In this document: positions 43,269 to 53,676 of the stretch, one piece after another | Numbering within the stretch: the first letter of the stretch is position 1 | Layout of the letters: the number at the start of each line of letters is the position of its first letter | NCBI GenBank assembly: GCA_022969175.1 | Contig: JALJPB010000007.1 | Span: 59,604 to 123,603, forward strand | Direction of reading: 5' to 3' | Source of the DNA: Colwellia sp. | GTDB taxonomy: Bacteria > Pseudomonadota > Gammaproteobacteria > Enterobacterales > Alteromonadaceae | DNA length: 64,000 bases | The notes under the pieces: model-generated | Told to the model about the DNA's origin: nothing | Databases searched by the model: none | What the model saw: only the letters and a program-made list of their open reading frames with translations | Translations under genes and position numbers: made by a program

Positions 43269-46200
43269 ATGAATTTAACTTTATCTTCCCTTAAAAATCC
43301 TACTGCAGTCATTGTTGCTATTTTATTGGTGATGCTGTTTGGCGCAATCAGCCTATTTAAACTGCCCGTGCAACTGACTCCTGACATTAGTAAACCTGAA
43401 ATAACCATATCCACGGGATGGCGCTCTGCTGCTCCAGAAGAAATGGAAGCCGAAATTATTGAGCGCCAAGAAGATGTATTAAAAGGCTTACAAGGTCTTG
43501 AGTCTTTAATTTCATCCTCAGGACAAGGTAGTGGCAACATTACCTTGAAATATCGAGCAGGTATTAATTTAGAGCGCGCATTAATTGATGTAATGAGTGC
43601 ACTTAATCAAGTTCCTAGTTATCCACCTGATGCAACAGAGCCGGTAATTTCAGTCGGTGGCGACAATACTTTTAGCGCTATTGCTTGGTTTGCCTTAAAA
43701 CCACTTGAAGGCAATGATACCGATATTATTGGTTATCAAGATTATATTGAAGAAGTGGTTCAAACTCGCCTTGAACGTGTTAATGGAATTTCAAAAACTA
43801 ATGCTTTTGGTGGTGTTTCGAATGAATTGCGTATTACTTTCGATCCCTACAAAGCCGCCTCTTTAGGGTTAGACTTGCCTGAATTATCGTCAACGTTGAG
43901 CAGTAACAGCGATACCTCTGGTGGTTTTAATGAGATAGGCCGTCGTAAATACACCTTAAGATTTTCAGGTAAATACGACGCTGAACAATTAAGAAATATG
44001 GTGCTTGATTGGCGTGATGGTCAACCCATTTTATTAAAAGATGTCGCGCGAGTAGAAATGAGCTTGCAAGACAAAACTGGCATATTAACCCTCGATGGCG
44101 AACCCGCGATCGCAATGAATGCCCAAGCCGAACAAGGTGTTAATGTTATTGAAGTAATGGATCGCCTTAAACTTGCCATGGCAGAACTAAACGAAGGGCC
44201 ACTAAAACGTGCAGGCCTGCAGATGGTGCAAATGTCAGATGAAACTACCTACATTAAGCGGTCAATGAAATTAGTACGTAATAATTTATTACTTGGTGTA
44301 TTGCTTGCTATTATTGTTTTATGGTGGTTTTTACGAAAATTTAGAGCGACGCTAATTGTTGCAGCTTCTATCCCTATTGCATTAATTGTCACGCTTATTG
44401 TGATGTACGCAACAGGTAGAACATTAAATATTATTTCTATGGCAGGTTTGGCTTTCGCTGTTGGTATGGTATTAGATGCCGCGATTGTGGTATTAGAAAA
44501 TATTGTTAGGCTTCGAGAAAAGGGTGAAAAACCACATGATGCTTCACTTAAAGGAGCCACCCAAGTTTGGGGAGCTTTAGTTGCGTCAACGATAACCACA
44601 GTAGCTATCTTCTTACCAATAGCCTTTTTAGATGCCGTATCAGGACAATTATTTGCCGATTTAGCGATAACTATTGCTGTCGCTATTATTGCTTCACTTA
44701 TTATTGCGGTAACGGTATTACCAACTGCGGCTAGAAAATTACTAGCCAATGTTAGTGAACAAGACCCACACGCCCATTGGTGGCGTAATATCACCAAAGG
44801 CATTATGCACATCACTAGCACGCCCGTTAAGCGCTATATGTGGATATTCGGCTTAATGCTAACGTCATTGGTTGGCTCTTGGTTATTGTTCCCTAAAATC
44901 GATTATTTACCAAAAGGTAACCAAAACCAGTTCCAAGCTTTTATCATGCCTCCTCCGGGTTTAAGTTACCCTGCAGCTCGCTTTGAAATGAGTGATGAAA
45001 TTAACCGCCGCTTAATGCCTTATATCACCGGAGAGAAAACACCAAAAATTGAACATACTTGGATGGGCTTTTTTGGCAGTTTTGGTTTTATGGGAGGGAT
45101 AGCTGAAGATGCCGATGATATTAAAGAAATAATTCAAATCATTAATACAGACTTCCTTAGCGGCTTTCCAGACACTATGGCGTTTGCTTCTCAATCACAG
45201 CTTTTCGCAAACCTTGGCGGCGGACGAAGAATAGATGTTGATATTCAAGCCAATGATATTGACGCCTTACTAAGTGCTGCACAAGCAGGTTATAACGCGA
45301 TTAGTCAAGCATTGCCAGGGGCAAGTATCCAACCAACCCCAGGGCTAACATTAGCAGAGCCAGAGTTAAGGTTAATCCCAAAAGAGCGCCGTATGGCAGA
45401 AGCTGGCTGGACAAGACAACAAGTAGCAGCAATTACACGTGCTTTGGGCACTGGGCTTTATGTCGGTGATTTTTTCAATGGCCAAAAAAGATTGAATGTA
45501 TTTTTACGTTCAACCGATTGGCATTCCCCTGAAGAACTTGCTGCGATCCCACTATTTACTCCTAATGCGGGAGTTCAACCTGTGGGCGAATTAATGGATA
45601 TTGTTCGAACAGCAGGGCCAAGCTCCATTCGCCGTGTGGATAGGCAGCGCACCATTACTTTACAAGTAACACCACCGGATAATTTAAGCTTAGAAGAAGC
45701 AATTTCAATCATTACTGAGCAAGCTCAACCAACAATACTGTCAGTGCTGACACAAGAATCTACCGACGGTAGTGGTGGCAGCATTACTTATCGAGGTTCA
45801 GCTGAAGCCCTCACTGAAGCTTTATCGAGTATGAGCCAAAGCTTTATTCTTGCCTTAATTATCTTGTTTTTATTAATGGCAGCATTATTTAGATCGTTTA
45901 AAGACAGTTTATTAGTGGTACTAACTATTCCCTTAGCAACCATTGGTGGCATTGGCTTTTTGCAGTTAACTAACTTAGTAATATTTCAACCACTTGATTT
46001 ATTAACCATGATAGGTTTTATTATTTTATTAGGCTTAGTGGTTAACAATGCGATTTTATTAGTTTATCAAACACGTACAGGCGAAGGTGAAGGGCTTTCA
46101 CGCCATGATGCCGTAGAGCAAGCGGTTAGATTACGGTTAAGACCTATACTAATGAGCACTTTAACCAGTATTTGTGGCATGTTACCCCTGCTTTTAATTC

Positions 46201-46340
46201 CAGGTGCTGGCGCGGAACTTTATCGTGGTATTGCTGCGGTAATTGTTGGCGGTATGAGTATTAGTACGGTATTTACTTTGATATTTTTACCTAGCTTATT
46301 ACAAATAGGTAAAAAATCAGAGCAATTAGCTGAAAGTTAA
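43269..46340 (+). CDS. RND family efflux permease (AcrB/HAE1-like)
   Basis: A 1023-residue inner-membrane proton-driven pump. It has the N-terminal NPTAVIVAILLVMLFGAISLFKLPVQL, large periplasmic loops after TM1 and TM7, and the GMVLDAAIVVLENI motif in TM4 with the proton-relay aspartate. The C-terminal half repeats the fold (LLTMIGFIILLGLVVNNAILLVYQ; MSTLTSICGMLPLLLIPGAGAELYRG). The VVLENI/LVYQ pattern fits the hydrophobic-compound (HAE) branch and not heavy-metal CzcA. It forms an operon with the adaptor gene upstream; the substrate is not predictable. Confidence 0.9.
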   Translation: MNLTLSSLKNPTAVIVAILLVMLFGAISLFKLPVQLTPDISKPEITISTGWRSAAPEEMEAEIIERQEDVLKGLQGLESLISSSGQGSGNITLKYRAGINLERALIDVMSALNQVPSYPPDATEPVISVGGDNTFSAIAWFALKPLEGNDTDIIGYQDYIEEVVQTRLERVNGISKTNAFGGVSNELRITFDPYKAASLGLDLPELSSTLSSNSDTSGGFNEIGRRKYTLRFSGKYDAEQLRNMVLDWRDGQPILLKDVARVEMSLQDKTGILTLDGEPAIAMNAQAEQGVNVIEVMDRLKLAMAELNEGPLKRAGLQMVQMSDETTYIKRSMKLVRNNLLLGVLLAIIVLWWFLRKFRATLIVAASIPIALIVTLIVMYATGRTLNIISMAGLAFAVGMVLDAAIVVLENIVRLREKGEKPHDASLKGATQVWGALVASTITTVAIFLPIAFLDAVSGQLFADLAITIAVAIIASLIIAVTVLPTAARKLLANVSEQDPHAHWWRNITKGIMHITSTPVKRYMWIFGLMLTSLVGSWLLFPKIDYLPKGNQNQFQAFIMPPPGLSYPAARFEMSDEINRRLMPYITGEKTPKIEHTWMGFFGSFGFMGGIAEDADDIKEIIQIINTDFLSGFPDTMAFASQSQLFANLGGGRRIDVDIQANDIDALLSAAQAGYNAISQALPGASIQPTPGLTLAEPELRLIPKERRMAEAGWTRQQVAAITRALGTGLYVGDFFNGQKRLNVFLRSTDWHSPEELAAIPLFTPNAGVQPVGELMDIVRTAGPSSIRRVDRQRTITLQVTPPDNLSLEEAISIITEQAQPTILSVLTQESTDGSGGSITYRGSAEALTEALSSMSQSFILALIILFLLMAALFRSFKDSLLVVLTIPLATIGGIGFLQLTNLVIFQPLDLLTMIGFIILLGLVVNNAILLVYQTRTGEGEGLSRHDAVEQAVRLRLRPILMSTLTSICGMLPLLLIPGAGAELYRGIAAVIVGGMSISTVFTLIFLPSLLQIGKKSEQLAES

Positions 46341-46350
46341 CGGCTTTATA

Positions 46351-46428
46351 CGTCATTTCGTGATGAACTTATCGGAAATCTGTGTTTGATAAATAGAGAT
46401 TCCGGCCAAAGGAACGACCGGAATGACG
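46351..46428. repeat. REP-like double-hairpin intergenic repeat
   Basis: CGTCATTTCG at 46351-46360 is mirrored by CGGAATGACG at 46419-46428 (one mismatch), with inner ATCGGAAATCT mirrored by AGATTCCGG. The CGTCATTCCG...CGGAATGACG pattern is a common proteobacterial dispersed repeat type. It sits between two convergent genes (RND pump and tsaD). Confidence 0.6.
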
Positions 46429-46441
46429 CATTAATTTATCA

Positions 46442-47482
46442 CTAAATCGCTGGCAAGCTATCTAACGGCCAACGAGGTGTTGCTTTGAAAGTTAGATCGG
46501 TATCAGTACCGGCTTTTAAACGCTGTAAACCGGCATAGGCGATCATTGCACCATTGTCAGTACAAAACTCTGGGCGAGGATAAAAGACTTCACCACCCAA
46601 CTTTTTGGTAGTAATGGCTAACTTTTCTCGTAATGAAGTATTAGCGCTAACCCCTCCAGCGATAACCAAACGCTTTAAATCACATTGTTGTAATGCTCTT
46701 TTACATTTAATGGCAAGTGTATCGACAACTGCTTGTTGAAAAGCACAGGCAATATCTGCATACGTTTGCTTGCGTTGCTCATCAGACAATTGACAACTTT
46801 CGCCAGTTTCTTTACGAATAAGTGTGCTTGCCGCTGTTTTTAAGCCGCTAAAGCTAAAATCTAAACCCGGTCGATCGGTCATTGGTCGAGGTAATTTAAA
46901 TCGACCAACCTGCCCTTGCTCTGCCATTTTTGAAAGTGCTGGCCCGCCTGGGTAATCGAGCCCTAATAATTTAGCAGTTTTATCAAATGCCTCACCTGCA
47001 GCATCATCAACTGACTCTCCCAGTAACTCATATTGACCAATACCGTCGACACGAACCAACATAGTATGTCCACCCGACACTAATAAGGCAACAAAAGGAA
47101 ATTCAGGTGCGTTATCTTCAAGCATAGGAGCAAGTAAGTGACCTTCCATATGATGTACTGGCACGGCAGGCAAATCCCAACCATAAGCTAAACTTCTACC
47201 AATTGAGCAACCCACCAATAAAGCGCCCACCAATCCTGGACCTGCGGTATATGCTACGCCATCTAAATCTTTTGGCGTTAGGTTCGCCTCAGCCAATACT
47301 TCCTTAATTAAAGGAATGGTCTTACGCACATGGTCGCGCGAAGCTAACTCGGGTACTACTCCACCGTAATCAGCATGAACCGCTATTTGACTATACAAAC
47401 GATGCGCCATAATGCCTTGCTCATCATCATAAATAGCAATGCCAGTTTCATCACAAGAAGTTTCAATACCCAAAATACGCAT
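46442..47482 (-). CDS. tsaD: tRNA N6-threonylcarbamoyladenosine transferase TsaD
   Basis: A 346-residue enzyme of the Kae1/TsaD family that, with TsaB and TsaE, transfers threonylcarbamoyl to A37 of ANN-decoding tRNAs. Conserved features are [16 protein letters not shown], the metal-binding HHMEGH with His111 and His115, [34 protein letters not shown], and [13 protein letters not shown]. Length is standard. It is divergent from rpsU, as is usual in gammaproteobacteria. Confidence 0.97.
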   Translation of the reverse strand: MRILGIETSCDETGIAIYDDEQGIMAHRLYSQIAVHADYGGVVPELASRDHVRKTIPLIKEVLAEANLTPKDLDGVAYTAGPGLVGALLVGCSIGRSLAYGWDLPAVPVHHMEGHLLAPMLEDNAPEFPFVALLVSGGHTMLVRVDGIGQYELLGESVDDAAGEAFDKTAKLLGLDYPGGPALSKMAEQGQVGRFKLPRPMTDRPGLDFSFSGLKTAASTLIRKETGESCQLSDEQRKQTYADIACAFQQAVVDTLAIKCKRALQQCDLKRLVIAGGVSANTSLREKLAITTKKLGGEVFYPRPEFCTDNGAMIAYAGLQRLKAGTDTDLTFKATPRWPLDSLPAI

Positions 47483-47742
47483 AACAGCTTAAATATCCCA
47501 ACAGATTTATATTAAATAGTCACCCTAACTTACTCAAAGTGACAACAAGGCGACAATTTTACCTGTGATAAATTGAATTCACTAGTTTTATCCACTTTAT
47601 CTTTGATAATAACTTTACAACGACAGTTACTTCGCATTAGAATATGTCACCAATTTTTAATAGAGTGGGTTTTTGATTTTTTACCTCGGTAAAAATTTGA
47701 TAGCCATATTATATAGATTTAAGACTAAGGTTATAAAAAGAT

Positions 47743-47958
47743 ATGCCAGTAATTAAAGTAAGAGAAAACGAACCATTTGACGTTGCATTACGTCGTTTCA
47801 AACGTTCATGTGAAAAAGCAGGTATCCTTTCTGAAGTTCGTCGTCGCGAATGTTACGAAAAGCCAACTTGGGAACGTAAACGTAAGAAAGCTGCTGCGGT
47901 AAAACGTGCTGCTAAAAAAGTTTCTCGTGAGAACGCTCGCCACGTTCGTATGTACTAA
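47743..47958 (+). CDS. rpsU: 30S ribosomal protein S21
   Basis: A 71-residue very basic protein starting [21 protein letters not shown], the exact opening of bS21, with an Arg/Lys-rich tail. AAGG lies upstream of the ATG. It is first in the macromolecular synthesis cluster rpsU - yqeY-like - dnaG - rpoD. A promoter must lie in the 260 bp between it and tsaD, but no clean -35/-10 pair was picked. Confidence 0.97.
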   Translation: MPVIKVRENEPFDVALRRFKRSCEKAGILSEVRRRECYEKPTWERKRKKAAAVKRAAKKVSRENARHVRMY

Positions 47959-48024
47959 ACAGCTACTTAATTTAAGTAATGCTATTACTATTTAAGTCAA
48001 CTGAGCACTCTTAAGAGAAAGACA

Positions 48025-48471
48025 ATGAGTCTACTTAGTCAACTAAAAGAAGAAATGATAAAAGCTATGCGAGCTAAAGACAAATTACGTCTTGGTGTTA
48101 TTCGCATGGCAATATCAGCTATCAAGCAAGCTGAAATCGATCATAAAACTGAACCCACTGATGACAATATTTTAGCGGTGTTAACCAAAATGGTTAAACA
48201 ACGTAAAGAGTCTATCAAAATGTTTACTGATGGTGGTCGAGACGAACTTGCTGCTAAAGAAGCTGCTGAAATTGTTGCTTTGGAAGATTTTCTTCCGCAA
48301 CCGCTTAGCGCTGATGAAGTTAATAAAATGATTGCTGATGCAATTGCCGACTCAAGTGCAGCTTCTATGGCTGACATGGGTAAGGTAATGGCAATATTAA
48401 AACCATTAATGCAAGGTAAAGCAGACTTAGGCGCAGTAAGTGGCCAAGTCAGAGCAGCACTTAATGCATAA
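48025..48471 (+). CDS. GatB/YqeY domain protein
   Basis: A 148-residue helical protein (MSLLSQLKEEMIKAMRAKDKLRLGVIRMAISAIKQAEID; EIVALEDFLPQPLSADEV; MGKVMAILKPLMQGKADLGAVSGQVR). The YqeY domain resembles the tRNA-binding C-terminal part of the GatB amidotransferase subunit, but the stand-alone protein has no proven function. Its insertion between rpsU and dnaG is the common order in marine gammaproteobacteria and supports a role tied to translation. Confidence 0.92.
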   Translation: MSLLSQLKEEMIKAMRAKDKLRLGVIRMAISAIKQAEIDHKTEPTDDNILAVLTKMVKQRKESIKMFTDGGRDELAAKEAAEIVALEDFLPQPLSADEVNKMIADAIADSSAASMADMGKVMAILKPLMQGKADLGAVSGQVRAALNA

Positions 48472-48496
48472 TTTTTAATATAAAACTCTATAGCTT

Positions 48497-48528
48497 AAAA
48501 CCGCGATAACGTTAGTTTTCGCGGTTTT
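48497..48528 (+). terminator. Intrinsic terminator between the yqeY-like gene and dnaG
   Basis: AAAACCGCGA and TCGCGGTTTT form a perfect 10-bp stem over a 12-nt loop, then ATTTTATTT. In the E. coli operon a terminator likewise lies before dnaG and limits primase expression; the same role is likely here. Confidence 0.85.
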
Positions 48529-48620
48529 ATTTTATTTGAAGCTAGATAATTTCAAGCATTGTAATTATTTTTGTGTAATATACCTATCCTTAACAACATT
48601 CAAAATTATTCAGAGTAGTA

Positions 48621-50378
48621 ATGGCAGGACGAATACCCCGACAGTTTATTGATGACTTACTTGCTCGCGCAGACATTGTAGAGTTAGTAGAAACTCGGGT
48701 GCCATTAAAAAAAGCCGGAAAAAACTACCAAGCCTGTTGTCCGTTTCATACAGAAAAATCACCCTCTTTTACCGTAAGCCAAGATAAACAGTTTTATCAC
48801 TGTTTTGGCTGTGGCGAACATGGTAATGCGATTTCATTTTTAATGGAATTTGACCGGTTAGATTTTCCCGATGCTATTGAAGAGCTAGCGTCACACTGTG
48901 GTATGGAAGTTCCAAGAGAAGAAAACAAAGCCAGTCCCCAAGAGCAAAAAAAACAGCAACAAGCCTATCAACAAAAACAAGATGACTATCAGCTGATGGA
49001 ACAAATCAGTCGATTTTATCAACAGCAGTTTAAAACAGCCACTGATAAAGATGCTGCGATTAGCTATTTAAAAAATAGAGGTTTAAGTGGTGAGATAGTC
49101 AAAAGTTTCGCTATTGGTTATATCAGTGATGCTTGGGATGGCATGATGAAAGTATTTGGTAAATCCTATACTGGCAATCAGCAGCTGGTTGACTTGGGCA
49201 TGGCTATACAAGGTGACAAGAATAAACCTTATGACCGATTTCGTGGCCGAATTATGTTTCCCATTCGTGATAAACGCGGCAGAGTTGTAGGTTTTGGCGG
49301 CCGAGTATTAGGCGATGGTACACCGAAATATTTGAACTCACCAGAAACTCGTATTTATCATAAAGGTAATGAGCTTTACGGATTATATGAAGCTAAAAAA
49401 GCAAATAAACAATTATCTCGTTTGGTGGTTGTTGAAGGTTACATGGACGTTGTTGCTTTAGCGCAGCATGGCGTGAATTATGCTGTAGCATCGTTAGGAA
49501 CGTCAACGACCGAAGAACAACTACAAACATTATTTAGAACGGTCAAAGAAGTGATTTGTTGCTACGATGGTGACCGCGCTGGTCGAGATGCAGCTTGGCG
49601 AGCCATGGATAATGCCTTGCCACTGATACGCGATGGTTACACCATGAAATTTGTATTTCTACCAGACGGTGAAGACCCTGATTCACTCATACGTGAACAA
49701 GGGCAAACTGCGTTTGAAGAAATTCTTGATAATGCCGCTCCACTGTCCAAATTTATTTTTGATCATCTGCTCGCCAGAGTGGATATGCAATCACTGGAAG
49801 GTAGAGCTTCTCTTGTTGATTCGTTTCAGCCCTACTTAGCCAAATTACCGTCAGGACTTTTAAAAGACTCCATTATCACTGAACTTGCCAATAACTTTGG
49901 CACGGCTACAGAAAAACAGTTAGCAAAATTTAGAAAAAACAATGCCGATAAACCACAAAAACTTATAGCTAAAACCAAAAATAAAGTCACTCCTGTACGT
50001 CTTGCTATTGCATTATTGCTTGAGCATCCCCATATTGTAAATGCACTGCCGGATTCATCTGTATTACAGCATGTAGAATTACCGGGCATTGGCTTACTTA
50101 ATCAACTGTTACAATTGTGCAGGCAAGCCCCAAATATAAAGAGTGCACAGCTTTTAGAAAACTTTAGAGATACAACTGAAGGTAAGCAACTGGCTAAACT
50201 AATGTGCTGGCAACACCATGTAGATAAAGATGCCGCTGAAGATGTATTTTTAGACTGTATTGAAAAAATGCTAAATAGTTTTGTCGAACAACGAACAGAA
50301 ATACTTTTACAAAAAGCACAAATGGGCCAAATGAGCCAACAAGAGAAGCATGAATTACAAGCATTACTCAATGCCTAG
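48621..50378 (+). CDS. dnaG: DNA primase
   Basis: A 585-residue primase. The N-terminal CHC2 zinc finger has Cys40, His43, Cys61 and Cys64 (CCPFHTEKSPSF; YHCFGCGEHGN). The TOPRIM core follows (RLVVVEGYMDVVALAQHG with the catalytic Glu; CCYDGDRAGRDAAWRA with the DxD-type acids), then a C-terminal helicase-binding domain. It makes RNA primers at replication forks with DnaB. The length matches the family. It lies downstream of a terminator and upstream of rpoD in the conserved block. Confidence 0.97.
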   Translation: MAGRIPRQFIDDLLARADIVELVETRVPLKKAGKNYQACCPFHTEKSPSFTVSQDKQFYHCFGCGEHGNAISFLMEFDRLDFPDAIEELASHCGMEVPREENKASPQEQKKQQQAYQQKQDDYQLMEQISRFYQQQFKTATDKDAAISYLKNRGLSGEIVKSFAIGYISDAWDGMMKVFGKSYTGNQQLVDLGMAIQGDKNKPYDRFRGRIMFPIRDKRGRVVGFGGRVLGDGTPKYLNSPETRIYHKGNELYGLYEAKKANKQLSRLVVVEGYMDVVALAQHGVNYAVASLGTSTTEEQLQTLFRTVKEVICCYDGDRAGRDAAWRAMDNALPLIRDGYTMKFVFLPDGEDPDSLIREQGQTAFEEILDNAAPLSKFIFDHLLARVDMQSLEGRASLVDSFQPYLAKLPSGLLKDSIITELANNFGTATEKQLAKFRKNNADKPQKLIAKTKNKVTPVRLAIALLLEHPHIVNALPDSSVLQHVELPGIGLLNQLLQLCRQAPNIKSAQLLENFRDTTEGKQLAKLMCWQHHVDKDAAEDVFLDCIEKMLNSFVEQRTEILLQKAQMGQMSQQEKHELQALLNA

Positions 50379-50519
50379 CATGAGATGCTATAATAAATGC
50401 AAACATTATTAGGTTGAGCAGCATTATTGCTGGAAGTTTAGTCACTAATTTGCTAAAATTTCCTGCTTTGCTGTTCTCAATTTACAGCCAAATTTATATA
50501 AATAGGTGGACCCTCGTCA

Positions 50520-52346
50520 ATGGATCAAGCCCCACAATCTAGACTTAAAGAGCTAATTATCAAAGGTAAAGAGCAAGGTTATTTAACTTTTGCTCAAGTT
50601 AATGATCATCTTCCTCAAGATATTATCGATTCAGACCAAGTTGAAGACATTGTAAGAATGATCAACGACATGGGCATTAAAGTTTTCGAAAATGCCCCTG
50701 ACAACGATACCTTGATGATGACTGAAGGTAATACCGATGAAGATGCTGCTGAAGCTGCCGCTGCTGCCCTAGCAACAGTAGAAAGCGAAATTGGTAGAAC
50801 AACAGATCCAGTGCGTATGTATATGCGTGAAATGGGTACTGTTGAACTTCTTACCCGTAAAGGCGAAATTGTTATCGCCAAACGGATCGAAGAAGGCATT
50901 AAAGAAGTTCAACGTTCAGTGTCTGAATTTCCACCTGCGATTAATTACTTACTAGAACTTTGGGATGGCTTTGAAGCTGAAGAAGTTCGTTTAAGTGACA
51001 TTATTGTTGGCTTTTTAGATCCAAATGCTGAAGAAGCAGAAATTCCTGTCGCGGCGACTCATATTGGTTCAGAACTTTCAAAAGATCAACTGGCCAAAGA
51101 AGACGAAGATGACGAAGAAGAAGAAGATACTGGCCCTTGCCCTGAAGAAGCACGAGAAAAGTTCACGGAACTTCGTAAATCTTATGAGTATGCTAATAAA
51201 ATTATCAAAGATAAAGGCCGTGGCCATAAAGACGCTATAGATGCGATTGAAGCCGTTGCTGATGTATTTAGAGAATTCCGATTAATTCCTAAATTATTTG
51301 ATAAATTAGTTAAAAACATGCGTAACGTTATGGATCGCTTGCGCGTTCAAGAACGTTTAATCATGAAGCACTGCGTTGTTGGTGCTGGCATGCCTAAAAC
51401 AACCTTTATCAAGATATTTCCAGGTAATGAAACATCTACTGGCTGGTTTGAAGATCAAAAAACAGCTGGACACGATTACTCAGCTAATCTTCCAGATATT
51501 AACCTAGATGTTAAACGCTGCATTACCAAGCTTAATAATTTAGAAGAAGAGACCTTCCTAAAAATTGTTTCTATTAAAGACATCAATCGTCGTATGTCTA
51601 TTGGTGAAGCAAAAGCTCGTAGAGCGAAAAAAGAGATGGTAGAAGCCAACCTACGTTTGGTTATCTCAATCGCTAAAAAATACACTAACCGTGGCTTACA
51701 ATTCTTAGATTTAATTCAAGAAGGTAACATTGGTTTGATGAAAGCTGTTGATAAATTTGAATACCGTCGTGGTTACAAATTTTCAACTTATGCTACCTGG
51801 TGGATCCGTCAAGCAATTACTCGTTCAATTGCCGATCAAGCCAGAACCATTCGTATTCCGGTACATATGATTGAAACGATTAACAAGTTAAACCGTGTTT
51901 CTCGTCAAATGCTACAAGAAATGGGTCGCGAGCCAACACCTGAAGAATTAGCTGAACGCATGATTATGCCTGAAGATAAAATTCGTAAGGTATTAAAAAT
52001 TGCTAAAGAGCCAATTTCAATGGAAACCCCTATCGGTGACGATGAAGATTCGCACTTAGGTGACTTTATTGAAGATGGTAGCGGCGAATTGCCAGTTGAC
52101 TCTGCAACCTCTGAAAACTTAAAGAATGCAACACACGAAGTACTAGCAGGCTTAACCGCTCGTGAAGCAAAAGTATTACGTATGCGTTTTGGTATTGATA
52201 TGAATACTGATCATACTTTAGAAGAAGTGGGTAAACAATTCGACGTAACACGTGAGCGTATTCGTCAAATTGAAGCAAAAGCGTTACGTAAATTACGTCA
52301 CCCTTCTCGCTCAGAACAACTAAAAAGTTTCTTAGACGGCGAGTAA
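50520..52346 (+). CDS. rpoD: RNA polymerase primary sigma factor (sigma-70)
   Basis: A 608-residue housekeeping sigma factor. Region 1.1 is at the N-terminus ([27 protein letters not shown]) and region 1.2 reads [23 protein letters not shown] non-conserved acidic insert with [12 protein letters not shown] follows (residues 195-210). Region 2 has [20 protein letters not shown] and the -10-reading [17 protein letters not shown]. Region 4 ends [28 protein letters not shown]. Length and order match gammaproteobacterial RpoD. Confidence 0.98.
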   Translation: MDQAPQSRLKELIIKGKEQGYLTFAQVNDHLPQDIIDSDQVEDIVRMINDMGIKVFENAPDNDTLMMTEGNTDEDAAEAAAAALATVESEIGRTTDPVRMYMREMGTVELLTRKGEIVIAKRIEEGIKEVQRSVSEFPPAINYLLELWDGFEAEEVRLSDIIVGFLDPNAEEAEIPVAATHIGSELSKDQLAKEDEDDEEEEDTGPCPEEAREKFTELRKSYEYANKIIKDKGRGHKDAIDAIEAVADVFREFRLIPKLFDKLVKNMRNVMDRLRVQERLIMKHCVVGAGMPKTTFIKIFPGNETSTGWFEDQKTAGHDYSANLPDINLDVKRCITKLNNLEEETFLKIVSIKDINRRMSIGEAKARRAKKEMVEANLRLVISIAKKYTNRGLQFLDLIQEGNIGLMKAVDKFEYRRGYKFSTYATWWIRQAITRSIADQARTIRIPVHMIETINKLNRVSRQMLQEMGREPTPEELAERMIMPEDKIRKVLKIAKEPISMETPIGDDEDSHLGDFIEDGSGELPVDSATSENLKNATHEVLAGLTAREAKVLRMRFGIDMNTDHTLEEVGKQFDVTRERIRQIEAKALRKLRHPSRSEQLKSFLDGE

Positions 52347-52369
52347 AATCTGCCATTAAGAACTTTATT

Positions 52370-52396
52370 AAATCCAGCGTAACTGCTGGATTTTTT
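52370..52396 (+). terminator. Intrinsic terminator after rpoD
   Basis: AAATCCAGC and GCTGGATTT form a 9-bp stem around GTAACT, followed by TTTA, 24 bp after the rpoD stop. Confidence 0.9.
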
Positions 52397-52494
52397 ATAT
52401 TCAGGGATGAATCATAGATCGCGATGCCAAGAATGGCAAAGAGCGACGATCATAATTTACGGTCAAACATGGCTATCAACATCTAGGATAAATT

Positions 52495-53115
52495 ATGCGT
52501 TACTTAGTCTTTATAATACTGTCACTTACCACTTCACTACCGGTTTTTGCTAACTCTGTCTCAGCAATAGAGGTTACACCTTTGATAGGTTATCGTTTTG
52601 GTGGTAACTTTGAAAATATTCTAACGGCAACAAGAGTAAAACTAGCTGAAGATGTTAGCTATGGTTTACTGGTTGCATGGCCGATAGGGTTAAACCAACA
52701 TGGGGAAGTATTACTTAGCCATTACGATACCCAGTTCATTCGTGCTGATGATGGTATGGCTAGTGAATTAATGGCTGATAATAATGTAGCCGTGACTTAC
52801 TTACACCTTGGCGGTAATGTCCCGCTCAATGAAGGTAACTTCCCTTTATGGCTATCTGGAGGCGCAGGCGCTTCTTTATTAGCTCCTGACGATAAAGATT
52901 TAGCAGACGAGTTAAGATTCTCAATGAATATCGGTTTAAATACCCGATATAACTTAAGTGATAATTTAAGTCTGACTTTTGGTGGCCGAGTATATGCGAC
53001 CTTCTTTAACTCCGACAGCGCTATTTTTTGTGATGAAGACATATGTAATATACATATCTCAAACGACCTTTGGATTCAAAGTGAAGTTAGTGCAGGTTTA
53101 GTGTTCTCTTTCTAA
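52495..53115 (+). CDS. Outer-membrane beta-barrel protein, unknown role
   Basis: A 206-residue exported protein: signal peptide about residues 1-19 (IILSLTTSLPVFA-NS), then repeated amphipathic strands (IEVTPLIGYRFGG, VSYGLLVAWPIGL, LSLTFGGRVYATFF) and a terminal SAGLVFSF with C-terminal Phe, the usual outer-membrane insertion signal. The pattern fits small 8-stranded porin-like or OmpW/YfaZ-size barrels, but I cannot name the family. It contains one Cys pair near the end (FCDEDICN). It is monocistronic between the rpoD terminator and the tRNA promoter. Confidence 0.7.
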   Translation: MRYLVFIILSLTTSLPVFANSVSAIEVTPLIGYRFGGNFENILTATRVKLAEDVSYGLLVAWPIGLNQHGEVLLSHYDTQFIRADDGMASELMADNNVAVTYLHLGGNVPLNEGNFPLWLSGGAGASLLAPDDKDLADELRFSMNIGLNTRYNLSDNLSLTFGGRVYATFFNSDSAIFCDEDICNIHISNDLWIQSEVSAGLVFSF

Positions 53116-53185
53116 GTAGAAAAATTGTTTTTTGCTCAAGAAATCAGCAATCAGTCAATAAAGTACAAAAAGTTAATGCCAACGG

Positions 53186-53214
53186 GTGACAACAAAATAA
53201 AAAATGCTTATACT
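53186..53214 (+). promoter_or_regulatory. Sigma-70 promoter for tRNA-Ile
   Basis: GTGACA (53186-53191) and TATACT (53209-53214) are 17 bp apart. They are followed by a GC-rich discriminator (GCACCCGC) as in stringently controlled stable-RNA promoters, and they lie 55 bp before the mature tRNA. Confidence 0.7.
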
Positions 53215-53269
53215 GCACCCGCTTTGTAAAGCTATCACTTCTCGATAGATTTAAATAAGCAATGGAAAT

Positions 53270-53346
53270 GGCCCCTTAGCTCAGTTGGTTAGAGCGTCCG
53301 ACTCATAATCGGCAGGTCCCCTGTTCAAGTCAGGGAGGGGCCACCA
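53270..53346 (+). tRNA. tRNA-Ile (CAU anticodon, lysidine-modified type)
   Basis: A 77-nt tRNA with encoded CCA. Acceptor GGCCCCT pairs with AGGGGCC. The D-arm is AGCTCAGTTGGTTAGAGC, the anticodon loop is CTCATAA, and the TTCAAGT T-loop is present. The anticodon CAT could mean Met, but the acceptor stem and flanking bases match the E. coli ileX/ileY type and not the elongator Met tRNA (which begins GGCTACG). It is therefore called as the minor Ile tRNA, read by TilS. The last 25 bp are repeated at 54846-54870. Confidence 0.93.
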
Positions 53347-53676
53347 TTTTTCTATTTAAAATCAATCCAATAGCCTAGACCATCCGACTTTATGTATTCG
53401 GGTCTCTTTCGTGCGCGTCGAGGTTAGAAATCAGCCTGTTGTGAAATATAAATGGAAGGTGAACCCTGATAAGCTGCATTTCTGATCTAGTCTTAATTTC
53501 AGGTCAGTTATGCTTGGAGAATTCGCAGAGATGATATTAGTAGGTACTTGTTGCAGGTGTCCGCTTTAAGACAATATTGCTTCCGTTGACATTCTATTTT
53601 TTATTTTTAAGAATCACCTAAAACAAAAAAAACACCAATCATTTCAATTGATGTTTTAAAAGAATACAAATCTATA
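53347..53676. other. Gene-free stretch after the tRNA
   Basis: 330 bp without a credible gene. It contains the terminator of the minus-strand PEP-CTERM gene at its right end; otherwise nothing was recognised. Confidence 0.5.
53624..53655 (-). terminator. Intrinsic terminator of the PEP-CTERM gene
   Basis: On the minus strand AACATCAAT pairs with ATTGGTGTT (one G-U pair) around a 7-nt loop and is followed by TTTTTT. It lies 22 bp after the PEP-CTERM stop. Confidence 0.75.

Noticed and set aside
43241-43540. Minus-strand ORFs inside the RND and other large genes
   Set aside because: Shadow frames of well-supported genes with no motifs of their own.
46758-46771. Operator-like TGCATACGTTTGCT
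   Set aside because: Lies inside the tsaD coding sequence, so it is probably chance.
53270-53346. tRNA read as elongator Met because of the CAT anticodon
   Set aside because: Acceptor and anticodon-stem sequence match the lysidine-modified Ile tRNA of E. coli and not its elongator Met tRNA.
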